From contig NC_070566.1 in NCBI RefSeq assembly GCF_026914185.1, positions 2,790,001 to 2,854,000 on the forward strand: DNA of 64,000 nucleotides, given 5' to 3'. This document shows, one piece after another, positions 11,411 through 22,100 of this stretch (within the stretch, counting starts at the first letter, position 1; the number at the start of each line of letters is the position of its first letter). This stretch comes from Puccinia triticina (Eukaryota; Basidiomycota; Pucciniomycetes; Pucciniales; Pucciniaceae). The notes below the pieces were generated by a model that saw nothing but the letters and a program-made list of their open reading frames with translations, did no database searches and was not told the DNA's origin. The translations under genes and the position numbers were made by a program.

Positions 11411-14395
11411 ATGCCATTATCTCTCAATCCCCCATTATCAAGGCCACCACTCTCCAGAGATCCTTACCTCACTCCTTTGAGCCCATTTCCTCCACCATTC
11501 ACTCCTACCTCTACTCAAGAAAGGCTGGACCTCATCAACTTTGGACCTCCTGGATGGCTCTCTCCTCAAGAATATCTCCTGCTGGTATGGGTAATTGTGA
11601 TTAGACAAGGTGCTTTGGCTTTTGTGGAAACAGAAAGAGGCCTTCTTAAACACACCTATGGACAGCCTTATATTATTCCAGTCATTCCCCATGAACCTTG
11701 GCAACAGAAACCAATTCCAATTCCTGCACCCATCAAGAACCAGGTTATAGAATTGGTAAGGGAAAGACTCAGCACTGGCCTCTATGAACAATCCTTTTCC
11801 AGTTATTCCAGCCCTATATTTTGTGTAAAGAAGCAGGATGGTAAGCTCAGAATTGTACATGACCTTCAGAAACTCAACAAAGTCACCATTAAGGACGCTG
11901 GACTACCACCAAAGACAGAGGAACTCATTGAATCATTCACTGGAAGGGCTTGCTATGGACTAGGTGATATTATGGGAGGATATGATGAAAGAGAATTAGC
12001 TCCAGAATCCAGACCTTTGACCACCTTTGAAACACCCCTTGGAAGATTTCAACTTACCAGATTACCCCAAGGAGCCACCAATTCAGTTGCAGTTTACCAG
12101 GCCCAAATGATGTGGATACTCCAGGATGAACTACCTCAACATATGGGAATCTTTGTGGATGATGGAGGTATAAAAGGACCAACCTCTGACTACAATGAAG
12201 AAACTCTAAAGGACAACCCCCAGATTAGAAGATTTATCTATGAATATGCCATTACTCTGGAAAGGATTCTTTTCAGGATTGAAGAAGCTGGACTCACCAT
12301 CTCTGGGAAGAAATTTGCTTGCTGTGTACCTGCTCTGGATCTGGTTGGCCATGTGGTTTGTAAGGAAGGCAGAAGGATATCCATCAAGAAGCTCAACAAA
12401 ATTGAAACCTGGCCAATTCCCACCACTCCTTCAGATGTCAGAGGATTCCTAGGTATCTGTGTATATGTTAGAATGTTCATTAAAAATTACTCAACCCTCA
12501 CTGCTCCACTCAGAAGACTCACCAGGAAGGACTCCTCTTGGGATTGGACTGAAGATTGCCAGGATGCCTTTGAGGACCTTAAAAGGATTGTTGGAACTGA
12601 TATCACCCTAAAGAAATTGGACTATGGACCTGATGCTGGCTTAATCAAACTCTCAGTGGACTCCAGTGTTATTGCTGCAGGTGCTGTTCTTACTCAACAG
12701 GATTCTGACGGATTGGATAGGCCTGTGTTATATGAGTCAGTAGTCTTTTCACCCAGGGAATCAAAGTACTCACAATCCAAATTAGAACTCTGTGGTGTTG
12801 CCAAGATCCTCAAGAAACTTCAAACCAAACTGTGGGGCCAACTTTTTCAACTCAGAGTGGATGCCCAGTGCCTTATTGGAATGATCAACAACCCTTCACT
12901 TCCCAATGCCCCTATGAACAGATGGATTGGATTTATTCAGTTATTCTCCTATGACCTTGTTCACACTCCTGGAAAAACTTTCACCTTACCTGATGGACTT
13001 TCAAGAAGACCCCCTGATTCTGATGAAGATGATTGTCCTAGCTTTGATGAAGATGAAACCTGGATCAAACCTCACCCTGGATTTGGAACTAAACATTCTT
13101 CTTTTGGCCTGCTTCTGGGGACATCAGCTAAGTTGGGGGAGGGGGTAAGTAACTTACAGCAAGGAATTTGGAAGCACCTCCAGGAATACCTTTCAACCAT
13201 GAACAAACCTCCAGGATGCAGCAGCCTGGAATTCAAGCAAATTTTGCATAAATCAGCCAACTTCTTCCTTTCCAATGGAGTCTTGCACAGGATCAACAAA
13301 CCATTCTCCCAGATAGTAGTCACCTCTCCTTCAGCTCAGAAATCCATCCTCAATTCCCTTCATGAATCCTTAGGCCACAGAGGTATTGCTGAAACCTACA
13401 GAAGGATTAAACTCAGATTTTGGTGGCCAGGTCTCAAGAGAGGTGTTACCAAGTGGGTCCAGTCTTGTGAAACTTGCCAGAAGAGGAGTTCAAAATTGCC
13501 AATGGAACCCAAGAAACCTACAGGAGCAGCAACCATCTTTGGAAGAGTCAGTTTGGATACAGTTCACATCAAAGCTGGCAAATGGAAGTACCTGGTAATT
13601 GCAAGAGATGACCTTTCTGGATGGGTAGAGGCAGTTGGACTAGAAAAGATTCAGGCAAAGAAAATCTCTCAGTGGTTCTTGGAAAACTGGATCTACAGAT
13701 ATGGAGCCCCTTGGTCAGTCACAGTGGATGGAGGCTCTGAATTTGGACAGCAATTTCAAAAAACCCTTCTGGAATCTGGAATCAAAATAAAAGTCACCAC
13801 TCCTTATTATCCTGAAGCAAATGGTATGGTAGAAAGAGGACATCAGGCAATTAAGGATACCTTGGTCAAGCTCTGTGGAAAAGAAGGCAAGAAGTGGAGG
13901 AATTATTTACCTTTAGTTTTATTTGCAGACAGGATTTCCACCAAGAGATCAACTGGTTACTCACCTTATGAACTAGTTCTTGGACAGCCCCCCATCTTAC
14001 CCATTGATTTAGAATTGGAAACCTTCTTTGGAGTGTATTGGTCAAAGGTAGAATCAACTCAGGATCTTTTATTGGCTAGGACTCAGCAGCTTGAAAACAG
14101 GGATACCATCTTGCAGCAAGCACACCAGCAGCTCATGGATTCCAGGAAGAACTCTGTGGACTATTGGAACAAGAAGAAAACATCAAGGCAGCCACTAAAG
14201 AAAGGTCAATTAGAAGTAGTGTATAACAAATCTTTGGACTCTCAGTTTGGCAAGCTCTTTGAAAATAAATGGAATGGCCCTTACAGAATCAAGGCTCAAA
14301 ATCCAGGAGGATCTTACATCTTGGAAGAATTAGATGGCACAGAATTGGCCAGAAGGTTTGCTGCAACTCATGTCAAGGAATACCACTCCAGGTAA
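11411..14395 (+). CDS. Ty3/gypsy Pol: reverse transcriptase, RNase H, integrase
   Basis: A 994-residue uninterrupted frame that copies and integrates the element. Reverse transcriptase runs over about residues 110-300: VHDLQKLNKVTI near 150, LPQGATNSVAVYQ near 220, and the catalytic box FVDD at 248-251 (most relatives have Y at the first place). RNase H follows (LIKLSVDSSVIAAGAVLTQ near 410). The integrase zinc motif HESLGHRGI...CETC lies at about 650-690. The catalytic core has Asp in LDTVHIKAG near 715, Asp in VTVDGGSEFG near 773 and Glu in NGMVERG near 808. No chromodomain is visible. The start is 127 bp after the gag-protease stop, so Pol is not in the same frame as Gag, and how it is expressed is unclear. 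The intact frame and near-identical LTRs suggest recent activity. Confidence 0.95.
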   Translation: MPLSLNPPLSRPPLSRDPYLTPLSPFPPPFTPTSTQERLDLINFGPPGWLSPQEYLLLVWVIVIRQGALAFVETERGLLKHTYGQPYIIPVIPHEPWQQKPIPIPAPIKNQVIELVRERLSTGLYEQSFSSYSSPIFCVKKQDGKLRIVHDLQKLNKVTIKDAGLPPKTEELIESFTGRACYGLGDIMGGYDERELAPESRPLTTFETPLGRFQLTRLPQGATNSVAVYQAQMMWILQDELPQHMGIFVDDGGIKGPTSDYNEETLKDNPQIRRFIYEYAITLERILFRIEEAGLTISGKKFACCVPALDLVGHVVCKEGRRISIKKLNKIETWPIPTTPSDVRGFLGICVYVRMFIKNYSTLTAPLRRLTRKDSSWDWTEDCQDAFEDLKRIVGTDITLKKLDYGPDAGLIKLSVDSSVIAAGAVLTQQDSDGLDRPVLYESVVFSPRESKYSQSKLELCGVAKILKKLQTKLWGQLFQLRVDAQCLIGMINNPSLPNAPMNRWIGFIQLFSYDLVHTPGKTFTLPDGLSRRPPDSDEDDCPSFDEDETWIKPHPGFGTKHSSFGLLLGTSAKLGEGVSNLQQGIWKHLQEYLSTMNKPPGCSSLEFKQILHKSANFFLSNGVLHRINKPFSQIVVTSPSAQKSILNSLHESLGHRGIAETYRRIKLRFWWPGLKRGVTKWVQSCETCQKRSSKLPMEPKKPTGAATIFGRVSLDTVHIKAGKWKYLVIARDDLSGWVEAVGLEKIQAKKISQWFLENWIYRYGAPWSVTVDGGSEFGQQFQKTLLESGIKIKVTTPYYPEANGMVERGHQAIKDTLVKLCGKEGKKWRNYLPLVLFADRISTKRSTGYSPYELVLGQPPILPIDLELETFFGVYWSKVESTQDLLLARTQQLENRDTILQQAHQQLMDSRKNSVDYWNKKKTSRQPLKKGQLEVVYNKSLDSQFGKLFENKWNGPYRIKAQNPGGSYILEELDGTELARRFAATHVKEYHSR

Positions 14396-14575
14396 AAAAA
14401 AAAAAAAAAAACAATAAATAAGGAATAATCAATTCATTTCTCTTCTCTTTTCTCTTTCTCATCTTCTTACACAATAACATAAAAACAAAATAAAATAAAA
14501 TCTATAAACAAATCAGAAATAAAACAATAAAAATCAGTTTCAAACACTCTCAAATAAAATAACTAAATATAAAAA

Positions 14576-15349
14576 TCAAAAGCTCACCTCTTCTTCTTTT
14601 ATCACTACATCACCTTCTTCCATTTCACTTTCCTCCTTCTCCTTCTCCTTCTCTTTTCCCTTCTCCTTATCTAAAAAAATAAAAATCAAAAGACAAACAA
14701 AGAAAATTTAAGCATAACCTTAGTAGAATAAAAATAGAACTTACCCTCAGCTCTTATCCTCTCCATTTCTGCTTCTACCCTCCAACCATCTTCCTCCTCT
14801 TCCACTTGGTCCCTCACCCTTAACAACTCCAGGGCATTCCTTTCTTCAGTTTCCGCTACCATGGCATCTATTATAGAATGAGTATCCATCTAGCAAATCG
14901 AAATAGAAGCAGGGATTAAAGTATTAGTATTATAGTCAATCTTTTCCGTCTAGTTTTTTTTTCCGTTATATACATACAGAATCCACTCGACATACATGTG
15001 CAAAGGCGTCGTGAAACCGGCTGTATAACCTGAGACGGGCGTTTCGAGCCGCTACTGGGTTGTCGAAGTCCTCACGAGCAAAGGCGAGGAGTCCCTGCTG
15101 GATAAAATGGCGAAGAGCATCCACTTCTTCTGGTTTAAAGCTATCTCTCGAGAAAGCATTGTATGCGGGAACGTTGTTGACAAACAAATGCGCTTGTCGG
15201 ACAGAAAACAGGAATTCGTGCGCTGGTCTAATTACGGCTTCTTCGTCGAGCTGCGAAGAGGAAATGGACGTGTTGGAAGAATAATCTATCGAGTTTTTGG
15301 TGTTATCTTTCGGCAACAATGGTGTGGACATAGCACTGGACGAAATCAT
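14576..15349 (-). CDS. Antisense three-exon gene inside the Ty3/gypsy element (203 aa)
   Basis: My model on the minus strand: exon 15349-14978 (ATG start), exon 14889-14745, exon 14670-14576 (TGA). Introns start GTATGT and GTAAGT and end GCTAG and TTTAG, and the total of 612 nt keeps frame. The first ~30 residues are Ser/Thr rich. The middle (about 40-124) is mixed and probably helical, with an LRHFIQQGLLAFARE-like segment. The C-terminal third is very acidic and then Lys/Glu rich. I do not recognise the family. It lies between pol and the 3' LTR in opposite orientation to gag and pol, a place where some plant gypsy elements also carry antisense ORFs. It could be an element accessory gene or a captured host gene. 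Confidence 0.55.
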
Positions 15350-15643
15350 TGTGGATAATGTAGGACGATAACGGGAATGTCCCTTCGGCCGACAACCTGG
15401 ACCTTATAGATACCACTTCCTACTCATATTATGACGTCACTAGGGACGCCTTCACCGCTCAGAATCTTGTTGCGCGGATTCTCTTTCATTTTCTTAATAT
15501 TGACTCTGGTGTTCGACCCAGTTTAATTAATTCTTGGAACGCTTTCACGTCATTCTTTCCGCCTGCAACCTTTTTCAATCGATTGGCCAGCGTCAGGAGT
15601 CTAATCGGACAGCTCCTTGGCGCTACCTTAAAGTTATTTCATT

Positions 15644-15886
15644 ATGTATTCATCTTCTTTCAACTCTTATACGATGAAAACCGCGGAAAATTATAATGAT
15701 GCTTTGAACGGCTCCAACAACCATTCGGCCGGCCACAAAATTAACATTCCCGGTTTCAGGTTTGATCTTTCCGATCTTTCCTTTCATCCGAACTCGGTTC
15801 TAGACGATTCTATCGAGCTGTTTAGAAGATATAACCCCTCAAAGTTTCCCAAGGATTTACGCGGCCCCGCGGGTGCCATTCATTAA
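15644..15886 (+). CDS. Hypothetical 80-aa ORF in the gypsy accessory region
   Basis: A frame of 80 codons, divergent from the antisense gene, with no similarity I recognise. It is Ser/Asn rich at the start and contains an FRFDLSDLSFHPNSVLDDSI stretch and a basic, Pro-rich end. Codon use does not look like simple repeat. It could be an exon of a captured gene; a conserved donor at its end was not evident. Confidence 0.3.
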   Translation: MYSSSFNSYTMKTAENYNDALNGSNNHSAGHKINIPGFRFDLSDLSFHPNSVLDDSIELFRRYNPSKFPKDLRGPAGAIH

Positions 15887-16439
15887 ACGTTTACGGCGAC
15901 CTATCGGCCGAGAGGAATCTCAATATTAATCTATTCTAGTTTCATCTCCTTGTCCCTGCCTTTCCAATAAGATCGTAATTAGAGAATTTCATCGACGGGT
16001 TTTGGAGTTATAGGCGAAGGAAGATGGTCTCTTAAACTGCACGGCATTCCTACTACGCGCGCCCGCGGATTTCGCTTGGATCTTTAACCGGCCCTACACA
16101 ATCAATACTCAACTCTTAAAAATAACCAGTATATACCATTTTAATCTGCAGAATCGGCTCTTTCGAATGAACTTGGTCTCGAAAGTTTTCATCAAGCCGT
16201 TCCGAAGATACAGGTCGACCGTTCCCTTCTTTTTTTTCCGACGTTCCGCACGCGCACCTCCCGCATGGAGCCCCCGCTCAGACAACAGGACCCCTCTTTT
16301 GACAGCACATGCCTATGGACCTAGGTTCCATTCCCCATCTGGACAAAAATCACAGCTTTTTCGACGAAATGGTGAACTCCAAGGTGGCCAGCACTGAACA
16401 TGAAGAATCAATCATTCCCTGCCATCATGAATTCTGGAT

Positions 16440-16650
16440 TCCTGCCACAGGATCCATTCATTCTAAATCATCAATCATTCATTCTCCAAAATCATTCTTC
16501 TCCATCATCAATTATCATCATCATTCATTCTCCTAAATAATTCTTCTCCATCATCAATTATCATGATCAATCATTCATTCTCCTAAATCATTCTTCTCCA
16601 TTATCAATTATCATCATCATTCATTCATTCTCCTAAATCATTCTTCTCCA
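16440..16650 (+). repeat. Tandem repeat (TCATTCTCC.AAATCATTCTTCTCCATCATCAATTATCATCA)
   Basis: About four imperfect copies of a 45-60 bp AT-rich unit (TTCATTCTCCTAAAT-CATTCTTCTCCAT-CATCAATTATCAT) lie just upstream of the zinc-knuckle ORF. The stretch 15887-16439 before it has no supported gene. Confidence 0.6.
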
Positions 16651-16655
16651 CCATC

Positions 16656-16946
16656 ATGGTCAGTTTCCCTATGGATCCCACTCCTGAAAATCAAATCTCT
16701 TCAACCATTCCCAAACAGAAGAATTATAAGTGTTTATATTGCTTTCAGAAGGGTCACACCATCACCAGGTGCCATTTAGTTACTTATGATAAACATAAAG
16801 GATTAGTTAGACAAATTGGTAATACTGGCATATGGCTTTCAGATAATTCCTACATCCCTTTAGATTTTTCTAGGTCTGTTAAAAGCTTAGTTGAACTTCT
16901 AGTAGCAGCTGGGACACTTTCAGAAACCACCCAATTGGATCAGTAA
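16656..16946 (+). CDS. Second zinc-knuckle ORF of the Ty3/gypsy element (96 aa)
   Basis: A 96-residue frame with a CX2CX4HX4C knuckle (CLYCFQKGHTITRC, residues about 25-38), the same spacing as in the element's Gag. A short basic segment precedes the knuckle, and a region resembling the sequence after the Gag knuckle follows it (GLVRQIGNTGIWLSDNSYIP compares with the VIKDGRDYRLPDKSVIP stretch in Gag). It lies between pol and the 3' LTR. I infer a nucleic-acid-binding accessory protein derived from a Gag duplication. Whether it is translated from the genomic or a separate RNA is unknown. Confidence 0.6.
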   Translation: MVSFPMDPTPENQISSTIPKQKNYKCLYCFQKGHTITRCHLVTYDKHKGLVRQIGNTGIWLSDNSYIPLDFSRSVKSLVELLVAAGTLSETTQLDQ

Positions 16947-17234
16947 CATTCTCTGGACAGCTTATCAACCTCCTTGGACTTCAAATTCTCTTCACAGAAC
17001 TTTACATTATATATTCAGATACTCAGAAATTCAGTCATTCAACCCCAAATCATTCACAACCTTCAGAAATTACAATTATCAACCCCATCATTCATCATCA
17101 ATCATTGCATTCTTCCATTGGCCTCAGTTAGGCAGGAAAATTATTGTATTCTTCAGAGTGGAAATTAGTCTAATATGTGTCTGTCTCAAGGATATTGCCT
17201 TCAGCAGAGTTAGATCTTCTTAAACATTCACCCC

Positions 17235-17520
17235 TCATTGATAATTGGACCTTCTTTTGGATACTGGACTCTTTGGATTGGATACTGGACTATGGATACT
17301 CTGGATACATAGGACTATTGGACTTTGGATTGGACTTGGATACCTTGGACTCAGATATACTGGACTTGGATCATACTTGGGTTCTATTTGGCTTTGGATA
17401 CTGGATTCTTTGGCTTTGGACACTGGAATTTGGATTAGGACTACTACTCAGGACTTTGGATTTCACCTTTGGAGGAGGAACACTGGACTTTGGACTTTGG
17501 ACTCTTGGACTCAATATTCT
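17235..17520 (+). repeat. Degenerate TTGGATACTGGACTTTGGA tandem repeat
   Basis: About 280 bp of repeated TTGGA.ACTGGACT.TTGGA motifs that give artefactual Leu/Asp/Trp-rich frames. It lies just before the polypurine tract. Confidence 0.7.
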
Positions 17521-17577
17521 TCAACTCTTTCTGGATCACCCTTCTCTTTGGTGCATTGCCTGGGGACAGACAATAAG

Positions 17578-17588
17578 TTGGGGGAGGA
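17578..17588 (+). promoter_or_regulatory. Polypurine tract of the Ty3/gypsy element
   Basis: The purine run TTGGGGGAGGA directly precedes the 3' LTR start at 17589, the expected place for the plus-strand primer. Confidence 0.7.
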
Positions 17589-18556
17589 TGTGGTGCTCCA
17601 TTCCAAACCATAAGTAGTATTTTATTGCTTTCCTTTACACATATTCATCATCACATTGCCCATTTCCCCATAACCCTTCAGAAATACCTCATTATTATTG
17701 CATATTCAGATTCTACGCCAAATTTTACCTATAGTCACTCATACATAGTACCCCCTTATCTTCAATGGTTCAGTAGTTATAGAGGATATAAGACTTACAG
17801 AAACCTTACAGTCTTCATTAGTTACAACACTCATTCCATTAGTAGCTTAGTTGAATCATTACAGTACATTCCTTTTACATAATTATTCTCACATACTAAA
17901 CCCTTTACATACATTTCTCATTATGTACTATACCTATTGTACACATTACATCATTGGATCTGTGCTTACCTCTTTCAGTAGTGCTCATCATTACAAGTTG
18001 TTACTATGTTCTCATCACTCTTCCCCATTAGTACATTCTTTTATTCCCATAACCAGCATTCCCCTTTCAGCATTGCTCATCATTACATACTGTTACTATG
18101 TTCACATCACTCTTCCCCATTTGTACATTCCTTTATTCCCATAGCCAGAGAACTCCTCATTGTCTGTGCTCATCCTTCCTTCATATAAGAACTGTCCTTC
18201 CCCCCTCACTTGTACCTTATGCAGAATTTATAGATAATTTTAGATACAGAAATTATAAGTGCCCATTCTCATCAACCCATTGCCATTGAACCATTGCCCA
18301 TTTCTTTTCCCCCTCTTTCAACCATTGCTCCAACTCTCTTACCCTCAGTAGTCAGTAGTTAAGCTCATAGTACTAGCTCCTAAGATCAAGCAGAAATCAG
18401 CCACACCTTTTTCTTCTTTTTCTTAGTGTTACTCTCATCCCCTCAGCATTAGTCAGGAAGGCAGCCTCATCAGCACCCTTGCATAGCTTACATTAGTACT
18501 AGTGTTGCTATCCATCTCCCTTCCAAGCTCTATTCTCCCCTTTGAGTAGTTCCACA
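17589..18556 (+). repeat. 3' LTR of the Ty3/gypsy element
   Basis: 968 bp, the same length and ends as 6803-7770. Differences seen by eye include T/C in the first 70 bases, two T/C changes in the ACTAGCATT...TTTTAGC region and G/T in CCCATTGCTTTT. Confidence 0.95.
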
Positions 18557-19114
18557 TTGACCCTCAAGATTTCCCTTGCAAAATCCCCGCTCAAACCTTC
18601 GCCATCCACCTTATAAGCTTCTCACTTTCCTCGGGGAACTCTCAGACAAACTCTATCTACTTGTCTGCTTTTGGCGCTATCTATCTTATCATCTCTCGCG
18701 CTGCTGTTCCTCCACAATTGACACCTTTCTTTGAGATCATCCTTGCGTATCTCTACTCCCTCAAAAACATCCCCTCAATTCTTTCTTGCTATTCCCTTCC
18801 TTTCAATACTCCGCCGATAATCTAGTGCTGTCACTTCCCTTCCTATCAATTCTCCGCCGATCCATCAACAACAATCAACCGTGACTTCTCACTTCAGTAT
18901 GTTCATCATTGACAAGTCTTTTTGCGATCGTTCAAATAACTCAGGCTAACATTGTCTTTCTTAGTTCTTCTTCTTTTTCCTTGTCCTCTTGTGTATCCTT
19001 GCTTGTGTCCCTTTTTATTATTGTCTTTGCCTTTAGGTATATTTTATTTTTCTCTTTTGTATTTCCTTGTATCATGTTGCTTACTAGAAATACACTTTAG
19101 TTTGACCATTCACA
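18557..19114. mobile_element. Right part of the LTR inserted in the copia RNase H
   Basis: Ends ATTCACA before GTTGG at 19115-19119 and pairs with 6690-6802. An open frame without ATG runs from 18559 to about 18822 and may be chance. The 3' portion is rich in TTTTTATTATTG/TTTCTCTTTT, as at many LTR ends. Confidence 0.65.
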
Positions 19115-22100
19115 GTTGGCTGTTTGCTTGATTTCCAGTTGAGCAGATGGTTGCCGACCGCAACCAGAAATCCGGTTGTTGAGCGCCTAGTGTTGAGGCA
19201 GTTTCCCCAATCAGCATCTGTGAAAGCCTACAGGTGGGCCAAGTCCAATTTCTTGGAGGTGAGTCCTACATCCTGTGTGCCAGACAGGTACCTGAATACC
19301 TGAACGGCTGCCTCGTAATGCTTGATACTGGGATTCTCCAGGTATTGGGAAAGTTGGCTGACCGCAAATGATATGTCAGGCCAAGTGAGTATGCTAAGGT
19401 AGTTCAGTGAGCCAATCAGGGCTTGGTAATTGACGTCAAGCTTTTTTGAAGTTTTCAATCTTGGGGGGTGTGGCCTTTTTCATTCTTTCTCTTGGTTTGA
19501 GCGGGCAGGAAGTGGGGTGTTCTTTGTTGAGGAAGAATTCCGCTAGCTCTTGTTCTACATATTGAGTCTGATTAATCTGGAGGCCGTTGCCAAATCACCT
19601 GATGTTCATTCCTAGCAGAAATTCAGCTTTGCCTAGATATTTAATGTCAAACTTGCGCTCCATTTCCTGCTTGAAGACGAGGGGATTGCTACTGATGATG
19701 ACGATGTTTTCTACATGCGCGAAGAGCCATGTGGCAGGCCTGCCTCTTGATTCGCGTCTCAAGAACACGCATGGGTCGGACTTGGAGATTTGGAAGTCCA
19801 GTGATTGGAGATAGGAGGTGAGCCTCTTGTACCACACAAGAGGCGCTTGCCGCAGGCCGTAGATGGCTTTCTTCAGCTCAAGGACTGAGTTGGGCGGGCA
19901 TTCATAGCCTTTTGGCGGTAGTAGGGTGACCGTGTCTTGCAGCGGGCACGTGAGAAAGGCGCTCTGAACGTCAAGTTGATGGATGAGGAGACCCTTGTTC
20001 ACCGCGAATGAGATGAGCAGGCAAAGTGAATCCGCCTTGCCTGTGGGAGCGTAGATTGCGTGAAAGTTCCTGCCGTTTACTTGCTGGAAGCCCTGCGCAC
20101 AGATGTGGGCCTTAAACTCAAGTATCTTGTTATCCGCTCCCAGCTTCCGTCGGTAGGCCCAAGTGGAAGGAATTGGCTCATCTCCGTCTCTTCTGGGGAA
20201 AACGGTCCAGACCTCATGTTTCAGCATATTGGTGATTTCCTTCAGCTCAGCCTGGATACATTTGTTTTGGTCTTTGCTGGTCATAGCCTGTTGATGAGTC
20301 TTGGGGTTGAGCTCAATTTTGATGAGATAGGCTTGCCTAGTGCGCTTGCCAACCACGATGTTTGGGGGATCAATCAAGCTTGAAATTTCTTGGGCCGGAG
20401 GTGCTAGCGTCCATGCATACCTCTGATAGATGGGTGGTTGCGTGGAGGGTGTTGGTGCCTGGGCCAAGTTGGGAGCAGTTGGATTGGGGGAATGCACAGG
20501 TGTGGCGGAGGATCAAAGTTCTTGGACAATGTGATTGATGTCATTTTCCTCTTCCTCCAGTTGCCTCTCAGTCTCTTCTTGGTCCTGGAGAGTCTCTTCC
20601 TCGCTGAAGGGGAGTGACTTGTCTTGCGTGAAGCTTGGGAGTTTGTTTGATCCAAGTGTGGTATAGATTTTGTTAAGGGCTGGGCAATCTGGAAAGGTGG
20701 TCTTGTCAAACTGAAGGTGCTTGATGGTGATGATGGCCCTGTCTTCAACACAATAAACGCGATAGGATGAGTAGTTGTTATTGTACCCCAGCAGAATTCC
20801 TTCCCATGATATGGCAGAGAACTTGTTTTCTCTCTTGGGCTTGGACTTGACGATCCATACTCGGCAGCCAAAGGGTCAAAAGAAATTGATGTTTGGCTTT
20901 AGCTTGAACATTGATTCAATTGGGGAGGCTCGTCCTTTTGCCAGCGAGGGAAGGCAGTTTGTGGTAGCAGTGGCCGTTTGGACAGCTTCAGCCCACCATT
21001 CTGGGGCTAAGTTAGCCTGCATCAAGAGACACCTTGTCATTTCAATAACAGTCCGGTTTGCTCTCTCAGAGAATCTCTTGTTCTGGGGAGTGTAAGCCGG
21101 GGCTACATTGTGCTTGATGCCTGCGCTCTTCAGGTGTTCATTGAGTGTGCCATTGACGAATTCGCCGCCGCCATCAGAGATCAGCGTCTTCATCTCACAC
21201 CCCGTTTGCTTCTCAAAGAAGATGTGAAAGTCAATGATGGCCTGCGTGGCCTGACTCTTTTCTTTCAAGATGACCGTATGTATGTAGCCGGTGAATTGGT
21301 CGACAAGCGTCATAAAATGTTGCGCACCACCATTAGTAGGCGGTGAGATGGGAACGACTAGGTCGGCGTGAACTATGCTGAGGGATCCGCATCCTTGAAG
21401 TGTCCATTGCATGGGCGTCTATTGAGCTTGCCCTGCATGCAGGCGTTGCATGAGGTTATCTTGGTCAGTGTTCTGAGGTCTGGAACGGCTTGCGGAATTC
21501 GGCCAGAGATCGCGTGGCCAAGGCGGTTGTGCCACTTCTGGTAGTCTGACAATTGGAGTCCCACAGTTGTGTTGAGACCGGTGGCTAGGCGCGTTGGGGG
21601 AGACACACCAACAAGCTCCAGAAGATTGTTGGCCATGTTCACGTGAAAGGGCTTCTTGTCGTCAATTTTGACTTCAAAAATTCCGTCCCTTTTGTAGATG
21701 GAGGCTCAGCAATTGAAGAGTTGTACCAACAAGACTAAGTTTCTGGATAAGTTGCGGACAAAGAGAGCTTCCTGAAGGGCGATGGTTTGACCAGTTGGTA
21801 AGGAGATATGGGCTGTTCCTCTTGCCACAGCAACCAGCTGAGACTTGCCGCTTCTGGTGACTATCACAATGTTGACAGGAGTGGTTTAGGCGAAGTAGCT
21901 GAGCGAGTTCAGCATGTGATTGCTGGTGCCCGAGTCAATTAGAATGCCGGAAAACGTGCTCTGAGGGGTTGTTGTGTTGTAAGTGAACGACGGCTTGGCT
22001 ATTGTATGGTGGGCTTCTTCATCTCCTTCATCGGCGGTGGTGTGATAGGAGTTGCGCTGCCGCTTCTGGGGACGCTCCCTCTCCTGAAGGGGTTTTTCTG

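Larger units (their letters stand above)
6803..18556 (+). mobile_element. Full-length Ty3/gypsy retrotransposon
   Basis: Two direct 968-bp LTRs (6803-7770 and 17589-18556) start TGTGG and end CCACA and differ at about four sites, which points to recent insertion. Order on the plus strand: LTR, primer-binding site, gag with zinc knuckle and protease (split by a MITE), a separate pol ORF with reverse transcriptase, RNase H and integrase, about 3.2 kb of accessory sequence, polypurine tract, LTR. RT before integrase places it in Ty3/gypsy. The flanks (CTCAA left, TTGAC right) do not form a target duplication, although CTCAA does occur six bases into the right flank. Confidence 0.93.

Noticed and set aside
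17177..17617. 146-codon Leu/Asp/Trp-rich ORF
   Set aside because: Encoded by the TTGGATACTGGACT tandem repeat in front of the polypurine tract.
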